Assembly (NCBI GenBank): GCA_964017045.1
Contig: OZ024798.1
Coordinates: 31,548,347-31,612,346, forward strand
Length of the DNA stretch: 64,000 bases
DNA from: Omphiscola glabra
Lineage: Eukaryota > Mollusca > Gastropoda > Lymnaeidae
Direction of reading: 5' to 3'
Positions 34,838 to 46,800 of the stretch are shown here, piece by piece. Below the pieces are notes generated by a model. That model made no database searches. It saw only the letters and a list, made by a program, of their open reading frames with translations, and was not told the origin of the DNA. The translations under genes were made by a program, and so were the position numbers. How positions within the stretch are numbered: the stretch's first letter is position 1; every line of letters starts with the position of its first letter.

Positions 34838-37800
34838 GTGAGTTTGGTATTTTCATTTTTTTTTCTATAGGCCTAGAAGCTTTCTTCACAAATACAATTA
34901 AAGACAGTCAGCAGATGTAACAGACTTCACAATCAATGTTCACCTTAAATATATAAATATAATCCCTTGATTTTACTTCTTCAGCTCAAAGATCCGTTGA
35001 TGCTGTTGTTAGCGTTACTCAAAAAGTTCCATTACCAGGTGTTCACCCTAGCAATAATGGAGGTGACTCTAGCTCAAATCAGCTGCTTCAGCAGACTGAG
35101 ATGCTAAGTACTATCACCAAGCTCTTACAACAGGCACAGGAGGTCAGTGAGAGAATTATTTATTGCTGTTATTGTTCTCTTTTTAATAAAAATAAAAGGC
35201 TGTCATAATGCAGAGTACAAAAGCTAACATTAGGATGAAAATTCATTAAAGGAGGTACCAGATACAAATTTTTCCCTTATCTTACTAACTTAATCTAAAA
35301 TTCACATTATTTTATTTTTTGTACCATGTATCCTGATTTTCACAAAGTGAAAATGTTTATTTGTTACAACATTTGTCACCAGCAAATCATTGCAATATCT
35401 ACATATTTTTGCTGCTTTAAATGGGAAAAACTAACTCAAATGTTAAGTGCATTTATGATTCCTCAAATATATCAAATTTCCTTATAACTGCATGGGGATT
35501 AGAGTTCAGTCCCAAGCAAAAGCCTAAACAAGCAAAAACAACACCAGCATCCCGAATGGATGGGATGCGTTTGGATGGCAACTCATCTAAGAGAAGCCAA
35601 ATTCTGAAGTAATATCCGTAAATGGACTTCCCGTAGGTGGTATAACACTGACAAAATGAAAATACCTGCGACATGGAACGCATAAAGAGCACAGCGATAC
35701 ACAAGAAACACCCCTGGTCTATTTCCAGTCGTCTTGACTAAGTCTTGCCATTATAACAAATAGGCAAGGACTAGAGAGTGAACCTGATGAATTGAGCAAC
35801 TTTCCCTCATTTTAAACTAAATACAGCTCAAGTCAAGGCTACTGCTCAAGTTGAAGCCTTTGTCATCTTCACTTGCAAAGGGCAATCAATGATAAGATAA
35901 TAATCTCCATTAAACATTTTCTTTACTTTTCAGATTTAAGGTTTTTTTGGGTTAATGATTACTTACATCAATTTACTGAAATAGTAGCATAGCCTTATAG
36001 TGCTTGCTGATTTAATAACAATTCTTCATGATACATTTTTAACCCTTTGAACCCTTGGCTCCTGGGCCTAAAATACCCATGCTCCTGGGAAAAATGTCCA
36101 CACACTGACACACAAGCAAACAGAATCAAATGATTATAAAATTAAATACATTTTATTTATTTTAATCTAAATGAATGTTTCTGTTAGTAATCCATTAGTA
36201 TTATAAAATGTATCAGAGAAATAAAATTGTCATAGAAATATTGTAAAATGGCATAGGAAAAGGTCATTTATAGGACCCTGATTTTTCATAAAAGCCAAGG
36301 CTAGAACTAGGGGGTAGACTTTGTTTATTTTATTCCTTAAGCCTAACTACACATCGATAGCACTAGAAGTTGAAGTCAATCGATCGTCAATATCATTGCC
36401 TATTTGTTTATTTCAATCCTTTTTCAATAAAAAAATTATAATTCTCTAAATTATTTACATTATCATAAAAGTACTCTAGCTTGTGTCCTTGAGAAAAGTA
36501 ATTTTTGCATTTTCGTCACCTCTATACATCGAAAAACGTTGCTAAAACATAACTAAAACAAAGCAACCATGGGCATGGCCATTACTGCGACCTTTCACAA
36601 GTCACGTGATAAACCATGAACTCAGTATTTATAACACATTTTACATACGGACTGTCGACCTATGGTAAGGTATGGGAGACCGATATATTGTCTGGCGGGT
36701 TGTGGATTTTTAAGGCGCAGACAGATAAAGTGGGATCGCGGGTTCAACGGGTTAAATCAATTTTTTCTTATATGGTATATTATTTTATTAACAGGGATCT
36801 ATCACGGGTGCAGCTCCCGAATCTCAGTTGCAGCAACTTCAGCACCTGCAACAGCAACTGGTCATGCAGACTGAGAGAATATCTAAACCTCAACAGTCAA
36901 CACCTCCTATTGATAGCAATCTACTTGCTCAAATACAAATGTTAACTAATCAGTTGCTTAGTAAAACTGGTGGAACAGACTCTGCAGGGGATGCAGGAAA
37001 GTTACAGAAAGCAGCTGAACCATTATTCAATAAGGTAAATTGATTTTTATATTTTAGCACAGCATATCAACTTCCACATTGTTATAGCCTGTGATTACAT
37101 AGCTTTTGTTTACCACAAACTGTGGCATTCAACCTTACCTTCCCTTCTATTGTTTTGATATTGTCATCACCGATTAAATGTGTAGCGTCATTCCTTTTTA
37201 CCCACCCCTCCCTTGACAGAGAATAGGTTGTTTATGTTTATATATGTTCAAATTTGTTATAAAGAATGCTATCAGGTGATTCAATTTCTAAATTTACTTT
37301 TCTGGATGGCTGTCTTACTTGTAGAATTTTGCTAAATTTTCTGATTGTTGAAGCCTAAATAAGTCCTAACAAACATTTGAATGAGATTCAGTGTGAAAAA
37401 TTGCATAATTTATTCCATTTTGGCATATTTCAAAGTTACATATTTTTTTAAGCATTTATAAGGGTCTCTAGGAAAAAGAAGAATTGCTATAAAATGACTG
37501 AACACCGTAAGCTGCCATTAAAATGGTGAGATGAGCAAGAAATGCTATAAGCCATTTTATTAGCTGGTATGAAGACCAGCTAGCCAATCTCAATGCTTGT
37601 ATTATTGGGCTTATGGATCAGACTTCCGTCTTTTTCACCATAAAGGCGCTCAAGAGGTTTAAGATATTTAAATCCATTTGCAATAACAGTAATAAATTAT
37701 TAGGTTTTTTTAAGCAATATCATTTATTTAAAGTGACTCAACAATTAAATAAGCACAACGATTTAATGGTTCTTGTCTTGATGAAAATTAAATTTGAAAC

Positions 37801-40800
37801 AATTGATCGAGAACTAAAAGGTCATTTAAGCCACCAAATGGGTAAGACAAAATACTGTGCACATCATAACCTAAATATGATTATTGTTTAACTTGAAAAA
37901 AAACCAAATGGGTAAGACAAAATACTGTGCACATCATAACCTAAATATGATTATTGTTTAACTTGAAAAAAAACCAACCCAGAAAGCTTAATAACATTAA
38001 ATTCATTTAAATTGATTAATTATTAAGAATATTACAGTTGCTTTCTACAACTACCTCTTATGAGGTAGCAGATGAACAAAAATACTTTTTTGTACAAGAA
38101 TTAATTTTTTAAAGAATGAAAATATTGATTCACGATTATTCATTTTCACAAATTGGCATATGCATTATATTTAATTTAGATTTAAATAGATAATTTCACA
38201 TTCATTACTTATGAACCACTACAGAAATTGTTGGACTTTGACTATGGGGACAGTGATGAAGAAGATGATAGGCAAGATCATCACCACCATCATCATCACC
38301 ATCAACCTCAACAACGACAGCCTTTGATGATGCAGCAAAAGTATGATTGCATAGACGTAACTTGTAATTCTATAGTTGAAAAAAAAAAATCAATGTCCAC
38401 ATCAAATTCGCCACATTTCCAATTTGAATAATAAGATATATCGATTGTTTTACACAATAGTTTCTTACAGTAGTTTATTTGACTTTTACAGCAATATTCC
38501 TGGGTTGATGCAAGATTCAGATATCCTTCATCAAATTCAGCAGATGTCACAGCAGCAGGAACAACTTCAGTCAGAGATTGGTGTCCAGGATCAACTGCGC
38601 AGACGTCTATTGGAACAGCAGCAGCAGCAGTTTGACAGGGAGATAGAGCAGGTTATTATACAATTTATTTGACATTCTCATTTCATAAGGCTTTTTGGGA
38701 AAGATTTACTTATCTAAAGTGTGCTTTAGATTTTGGGAATTTCCTGTTGAAATTTTTTATAAAGTATGCACTTATGTTTAGGTATCTATGATGGGTCAAC
38801 AAGATGGCTACAACAGTCAAGATATGGATAGCAGGCATGGAGACGATCAGGAGGAAAGAGATGGCAGAGATCGAATTGACCGTAGAAGGCACAGGGATTC
38901 TAAAGAAAGATCAAGGTTGTTTAATGTGTTACTGTATGACAAAGACTTAACTTAGCAATGCTACAAAATGATTACATATGCTGTTTAACAGCTTTTTATC
39001 ATTCATCTGAATCTTTGTATTTAATAAATAAGTGGTTAACTGTTAAAGTTAGAACTACTTTTAATGAGATTTTTTTCTCTAGCATTTTAAAACATGTTTA
39101 AAAAATAAGACATACATTTTAAACCAGATCACCGCGAAGAAGACCAAGACGTTCCAGATCTCGCTCTAGAGAAAGGAGAAAAAGATCAAGGTCAAGAGAT
39201 AGGCATAGGCGATCAAGGTAATGAATAATATACATTTTGAGTTATTTTATTTAAATTTTTTGTTGGGTTTTTCCCTTTTTTAAAAAACAAGCTTCTTGTG
39301 GAAATATATTGAAATTAGTTTGAATTAACATTAATCATATAAATTTTGTAAAAGTATGTTGAAGTTTTAATTGAAGTGCATTACAAAATTACTTTTGAAA
39401 AATTATTCATACATGCTTATTAAAATGGTAAAAAAAAATTCTCAAAGATCTAGAGATAGGGAGAGAAGAGAGAGAGAGAAAGAACGAGAAAGAGAAAGAC
39501 GAAAAAAAGGACTACCTCCTGTCAGAGATCGCTACATCAGCAGTAAGTTAAATGAAGACTGAATAGTATGAATGATCTTTAAGTGCTCAATTATTGCAAA
39601 TTAACTTATATACTGTGCCAGACATTGTGTTTACACTTACAATTTGGCATACAATGTTCAATTTTGATGTGTCTGTTACGATTCTACGCAGAGTCCTGTC
39701 AGAACTACGATTTTAAGAGACCAGGGTAAAAAATATATTCCAGTATTTTTTACGATAAAAAAACATGATTGGCTTGGGACCATCCATAATTATATTACGT
39801 ACTCACTGAGAGGGAAAAGTGGGGTGGTATTTACTTGGAAGTGTATTGTTGTGCATGGGAGGGGTAAGGAAAGGTGTTTAAATATTTGTAAAGGCTATAA
39901 AATAACACCACCACATTTCATAATGATCATGATATTGCTTTGTGTCTTCCCATGAACTTGTTAGATACAGCAACAGTAATATTTAGCGTATTTGCACTAA
40001 TGGCAAATTTAGTAAGCATTTGCTTTTGTTTGCTTTAGTGCTGTACGACTAGTTTTTTGGCATAATTATTTCATTCTTCAGCTGAAAGGCGGCGTATTTT
40101 CTTTTTTTTAAATGCATTTTCATCTGCTCTACACAGCAGCATTAGATTTTAGACATATTTTATAACATCTAGTAAGCTGTATTTGAATTCTATTTTTATA
40201 AGTCACTAAGCCGTTGTACAATTTTTATACAACAGCACTCCCTTCTCCAATACAGATTGCGGTAGTTATTAGACTACAATATAACAGAAGATAAAATCAG
40301 ACTCTTAGGGTTGTGCAATCCACGGCCCGCCATTTTAAACATTGTGGCCCGCCGTATGTATCACAAATGAACTTATTTGTTGATTTGATTAGAGACCATC
40401 CATAAATGATGTCACACGTCGTGCATGGGGAGTGGGGGTCACATTTTTGTGACAAGGGTGAGTAGGGTTATGCAGTGTGACATCACATTAAAAACGGAAC
40501 ATTGTTGAAAAAAATCTGGCAAAATGTGTGTGATGGCCCCTTATCAATTATTTTCCTTTTTGGCATAAACGCACATTAGAAATATACTTCCATCACATTT
40601 TTTGTGGCAGTCAGTGCCATTTCATGGTAACTGTCCCTTTTTTTGGGCTGATTAAACAAATATATTGGAATAAGTAATAAATTATAAATCAATTTTACTA
40701 TTTAGTAACTACAGTCGAACCCACTTATCTTGACCTCCTTTAACTCGCCAACTCTATTAAGTTGAGTTTCTTAAAGTGGAACCGCCAAATTCTCTCTCTG

Positions 40801-43800
40801 TCTTAGCATATTTTTTTTCTCATCGGCTATGTCGATTCTTTTATGTCGCCGAACCCTACTATCTCGAGCACAAAAGGGGGCCAAATTTGCTACTTAACGT
40901 CGGTTAAATCGATCCCCATGACTATAATAAGTTCATTTTCACTTCCTTATGTAGACAAAGGAAACTAGATCTTCATATGACCCCATGACTTACCGGCATT
41001 GACCCGTCACGGGTTTATGGCCTGTTTCCCGCATCCAAAAAATATATCGGCGCTCACCGCTTAGTGAAGTACCTAATATTATAGACCTATTTTTTAATAT
41101 CATTTTTAAATCATTCGTTAATAGAAAGTAGGTTTAATAAGTATGGGCAAGATGTCCTAACTCTAAAACTAAAATTAGTACTTCACAAATAAAGTATGTA
41201 TATTAAAATCATATACAGGATACTGTCTAATCATTTGGTCTTAAGTTAGATCTAATATAAAGTAAACTAGACCTAGTCTAGGCCTAAAGCACATTAGGCT
41301 TAGACCCTTTACCCTATTAATTATTATTGACTAAAAATTATTATATTAGGCATAGCCTAAAATTTAAGCTTAATTTAGTGTATTAGACTCATTCTCATTT
41401 ATTAACGCACATCATGTACATAAAGAACCAAGGCCGGCGAGATAACCGGGTTCTACTGTACTACTGTAAAATGATTTATATAAATACAGCTCTGTAAGGT
41501 GAACCAAATTTTCCACAAGCATTACGATTAAGTGTGGAATGATGCAAAACTATAGTTAAGTATACACAAAAGTGCATCCCTGCATTTTAAATTCATAGAA
41601 ACAATTCTGAGAAGGGGGCTCAGCCTCCTCCCCCAAACCCCATCCCTATTTTTGCTCAGGTGACTTCAGTAGGTGTCCTCCACTCACCTTTGTCTATTTA
41701 AACAAAAAACATGTTTACTAGTGTCACCCAGAAAGTGGAAATATAGTTCTTCAGCTTGATCTTTTCTAAATAAGGCTTAAATAGAAGACACAGCTTCATA
41801 CATTATTAGATCACACTACAATTTGTGTACAGTAGACCTGGTAACACTAAAACTCCCAAAATAGTATAATATAGTCTCAGAATAGTACTTCACCATCTCA
41901 AAATCGTACAATACCATATTGTAATTGACTATATTTTTTAGTTTGCAGTATGACCTTGTGGTTTGGTCATTTAACCAAACATACAACAGAGGAAGAGTTA
42001 CGTGAACATATTGAGAAATACGGGACTATTAAGACAATTAATGTAAGTGTTGTCTATTTTAATATATTCTTATCTTCATTAACAATTTTGTAGGCATTTC
42101 ATGGTTTGTTTTTGTACTAAGCTTATGAATAAAATAATTAGCATGTTTATCATGACATAACGCATTATTTACAGATTTCTATTTAAAAAGAATGACCTAA
42201 TGGTAGCCTCAGTTCATAATTTTATGTTCAGATGATTCCTCCTCGTGGATGTGCATTTGTTTGTTTGACCAAGAGAAAAGATGCCTTCAAAGCTTTGGAT
42301 AGACTCAAGGGTGTAAAAGTCAATGGAAATGCCCTAAAGGTAATTAATTGCTTGCTATTTACTTAGCCATCTCTTCTTGTCTGGTGATAGTCATCTCAGA
42401 ATAATAATTGTGCTTCCCTTGTGTAAATTAATGGGTCTTAAATGTCTGCATGGTACACAATTTATTCATCAAACGCTTACATTCATTATTCATGGACTGA
42501 CCAGCATGTCTATAAAAAAAAAAAAAAAGGTGCTGGAATTCAGATTGGTGAGAGCACAAATTCAAAAATTTGAAATTGCAACAAGAAAATGGAAAACCTG
42601 CAGAAATTTATGGGTAAAGGGAATTTTATTAATAAAAATGCACCAGCCAAGTTTTGTGTTGTCCTGGGAGTTTAAAAATTAGAATAAAGGTCTTCTGTAT
42701 CTGTTTTGTTAACTTAAACTTTTAAAAGAGGATTAAGTTGTAAGGAAAATACTGTTTGGAATTATATTTTAAGTTTATTTCCAATTTCACTTTAATTTGT
42801 TTTCTTCTTTTCTTCATGTTATTAATAGGTTGCATGGGCACCTGGAATTGGTGTAAAAGAATCAGTTTTTAAAGATTTGTGGGATGTAGAGCATGGTGTG
42901 ACATATATCCCTTGGGAACAATTGCCCTCTGATGTTACACCTCTTGTGGCTGGTGGCATGCTTGACATTGACTCATTACCAGAAAAGTTAAAAGGTGAGT
43001 AGTGATAGATGAATGGGCATTATTTTATTTTTTAGAAATATGTGTCCTTGCACAATGGTTATCAACAAGAGAGTGCCATTTATTTAAAACCTTTCTTCAT
43101 TATTGGTATTATCAATTTTAAAATTGAAACATACGTTCATAGTTTCATTTTGTGTTTGTTTTTAGACCCTTTTTATGTACATTATAGCAAATCCATAAAT
43201 TACCATTTTATCCACATTTAGCATTAGCACAACATGTAGTAAAGTGGGTTATCATGCATGGGGAAAAAACTACTTAGTAATTGAAGCATTTTATTTTACA
43301 TTTTAAAATTTTATTATAATGCATATAAATTGGAAAACAATTATAACAGGAATTCATGTCAGGGAAATATAACTCAAAAGGAAATTTCATCCCCATAGTT
43401 TAATTGCTAGATTCTGATCCCTTTCTAAAGTTCCCCACAAAACTAAGCAATAATACTTGCATTTTACATGCAATATTTTGCTTTCTATGACAGTCAAAGG
43501 AATTAAACTATAGAAGGAACTATTTAATTTTTTTTATCTTAGGAATCAACAATGGGGAGGAAGAATCTGAAGACACACCACAACAACAGCAGCAGATCCA
43601 GGGAATGGATGGTGGTATGATGATACCACAGCAGCCACCACCACCACAACAAATGCCCATGAGCTTATCTGGACAACCACCCAATTTCCCTATGCCAGGT
43701 AAAATATTTTTAAAATTTGCTTGTAAATATAGTTAAGATTTTAAGTCTAATCCTATTTGAACCCAAACTATTAGTCACATTACCCATTATTTATAAGTTA

Positions 43801-46800
43801 TATAATTTCTTTTCCTAGGTCAAGGCCCGCTAAATCTATTAGGTCCTGGGGGTCACCTAAGCATGTTAACAGGTCCGCCACCGATGGGATTAAGGCCAGG
43901 TATGGGAGCTCCAAAAAATATCAACTTACCTAACATGGGAGGTCCTAACACAATGGGTGGACCTAACCTTGGAGGTATGCCAGGATTGGGTGGACCACGA
44001 CCAGGAATGCCAGGAGCAGGGATGAGACCAGGACAAATGAATATGGGGCCACAGGTATGTCAAGGGAATTCAGTTTCAATGAAATTAGCTTTTATTATAA
44101 TTTAATTTGACCATAAATAATGTCCGGACCGCCAAAGTAAGGCTCGCAGACAGGTGCTGGTTTGCAGATCACCATTTAGAAAACGCTGTTTTAGATAACT
44201 TAATTTGTTAAAGTTGTGTCAATAATAATTAAAAACTGATTAACTACCAGATTGAAAAACACCCTGTGGCCAAATTAAATCTAGGTCACATTTTCTCATT
44301 TTAGGTTATGATGTACAAATTCATCTGCAGTTTTCTTAATTATAAATATATTCTAAAGATTAATAAACCATTTTAGAGGTAATTGAATTGTTTATAAGAT
44401 AAACTTACAACATTTGTAAAGTTTTGTTAGGAAATTATTAATTGTTAAATTAGTATTTACAACAGAAAAACAATTAAAAATATATAAATTTAACAACTGG
44501 CGTATAAATTTTAAAATTCCAAATCATTTAAAGCCTTTTATTTGGTGGTTTCCAAATAGTGTCTCCAATAATAAGGAAAATACACCAAAGAACACAGAAA
44601 CTGAATAATATTTACACTTTCAATCACTTATAAATGTACCTTTAGTAACCCTGTCGCTTATTGCCACGGTAAACAAGTACAATTTTGTAACTAGCTTGGA
44701 AATTGAATCAAAATTAATTAATAGCTCATGTTTTTAAACATGTTGCTGATAGCATGCGATTCGAATATAAACATCCTGTCGGTAAATTAAAATCTCAAAG
44801 CAAAACGGGAACGAAATAATATAAATATTTGACTAGATTTACTACGATACAAACATTGGTGCTACCAGCGGCTTGTGGCCATAACAAAAGAAACGCTCCC
44901 AACGTCTCATGGTAGTTAACCAGTTAAGTGTAAACACATTTAGAATGGTTCATTCACTGCTGTTGGGACTATAGAGCTTTAAGATGCCAATTTACTCATT
45001 TAAAAAAGTGGTTGTCATTTTCCAGCTATGGTATATGCAAAACTCTAAATCTGTGCTTGCATTCACAATAGTTAAGAACTATAATTTGTATTTTCTTCTT
45101 ACAAAACCGTAATGAAATTTAATCAAGTACGGTACTAAAATCCCTTTCCTTTTTATTTAACAAATGAAATAATTGTTTAAATACATACATAGAGTGTTGA
45201 CTCCAACACTGACTATAAGTTACAGCACATTTTGGGGGGCACTTTGCCCAGAGTCTTGATTGCTGAGACTAACCATATTTGATTGATACTATTATGGAAC
45301 AGAAAAAGTTTACTGTTATCAGTTTTTATGCAAACAGCACAGGTGTTGTGATAGTGGAAAGCTCTAGGAAGAGTTGATAATCTAGGAAGTATAGTTAACA
45401 CTTTATATCCACATAGTGCATAGAGTTATAAAAAACATGATATTTTTATTTAAAAGTTGAGATTTATCCATATGGGAAGGATTTAAACATGTTAGAATGC
45501 ATGGACAACTAAGAGGAGATTATTCATACATTTTTCTTGTTGCTATGGCATCAAGCAGATATAAAGGGTAAAATTGGTTGTCACCCATCGGCCTCGCGTG
45601 GATATTAAGTGTTACTAAGAATGGGAAACCTGGGCAGATATCAAGGCAAGAATACAGAAGCAAAAGGAGCTTTTGCTTTACTTTAAAATATTTTGAATTT
45701 CAGGGAAATATGGAGAAAGACAAAATTAGAATTTTAATTAAAATCTTAGGTCATAACATCCATTGTTCTAGTGATGAAGTTTATATTGAAATATTTAAGG
45801 TCTGCATTATTCTGATTTCATCAAGTAAAAAAATAGTTACTGGATTTAATTTCTCTACAACGCATAATATTCAATAATATGAATCCTAATGATTACATAG
45901 CAATTGAGGAAGCTGTTTCTAGGCAACCTTTTGTCTCAGCTGCTTCGTAAATTAGTTGCTAGGTAGAAATCCACTATCAGAGGGCGTCTGACGCTTCCCC
46001 CGTGATGGGAGGGGAAAGACTTTAGGATGTAAATATACCATCCTGACTTTGGGAGAGACGACTGCTGATGCTGTGAGAGCTGCGAAACTGTCCGACTGGA
46101 TGTCCTGGGACTGGGGTGGCCTCCATTGGTACCCAATTGAGTGGATGTTGGCGGGGGCTTGACTGGCAAAGGGAGATATCCAACATGCCGCTTTGCAGCC
46201 CAATACTCTAGCTTGGGGGGGGGGGGTGCTTTGGGGGAGGGCATAAAGAGCTTGATACTTGCCATTTCCTAATGTACAATCCTTGTGACTCTTGAATGTC
46301 CTGTTTTCCAATCTGTAAAACTAAATTTAGACTGACTGTAAGCAGAAGAATCTCATTGAAGCCACATACAAAAACTCTCGACTTTTTTCTCTGTCATATG
46401 ATAGTGATTTTCTCTGAATTCATAGGCATCAAATTATTTGTTTTAAAGATACAGACTAATAATGATAATAATTATACACAATGGTCATATTTAATTTTAA
46501 AAGAGAATGTTCCTTTTTTTAAGGGTCCAATGGGCAACCAGATGATGGGAGGACAAGGTAACCGCATTGGTGGAGCCCCTAGCCCAAGGATGGATATGCA
46601 CTCATCTCCAATGGGAATGAATTCAAGATCTTCACCAATGGGAATGAATTCACCAGGTCCAAGAGGGCCTTTTCCTCCTTTTGGCAATATGCCACGGTTT
46701 CAAATGCAAGGTCCAGGTAGTATGAGGCCGCAATTTTTTAATAATGAAAGAAACGATGATCACCCTGGTATGGGTGATAGGGACATGAGAGGAATGGCTG

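Noticed and set aside
46296..46523. Upstream extension of the last SCAF ORF as a separate start
   Set aside because: The sequence is intron with a pyrimidine tract ending AAG at 46523, and exon 16 joins in phase at 46524.
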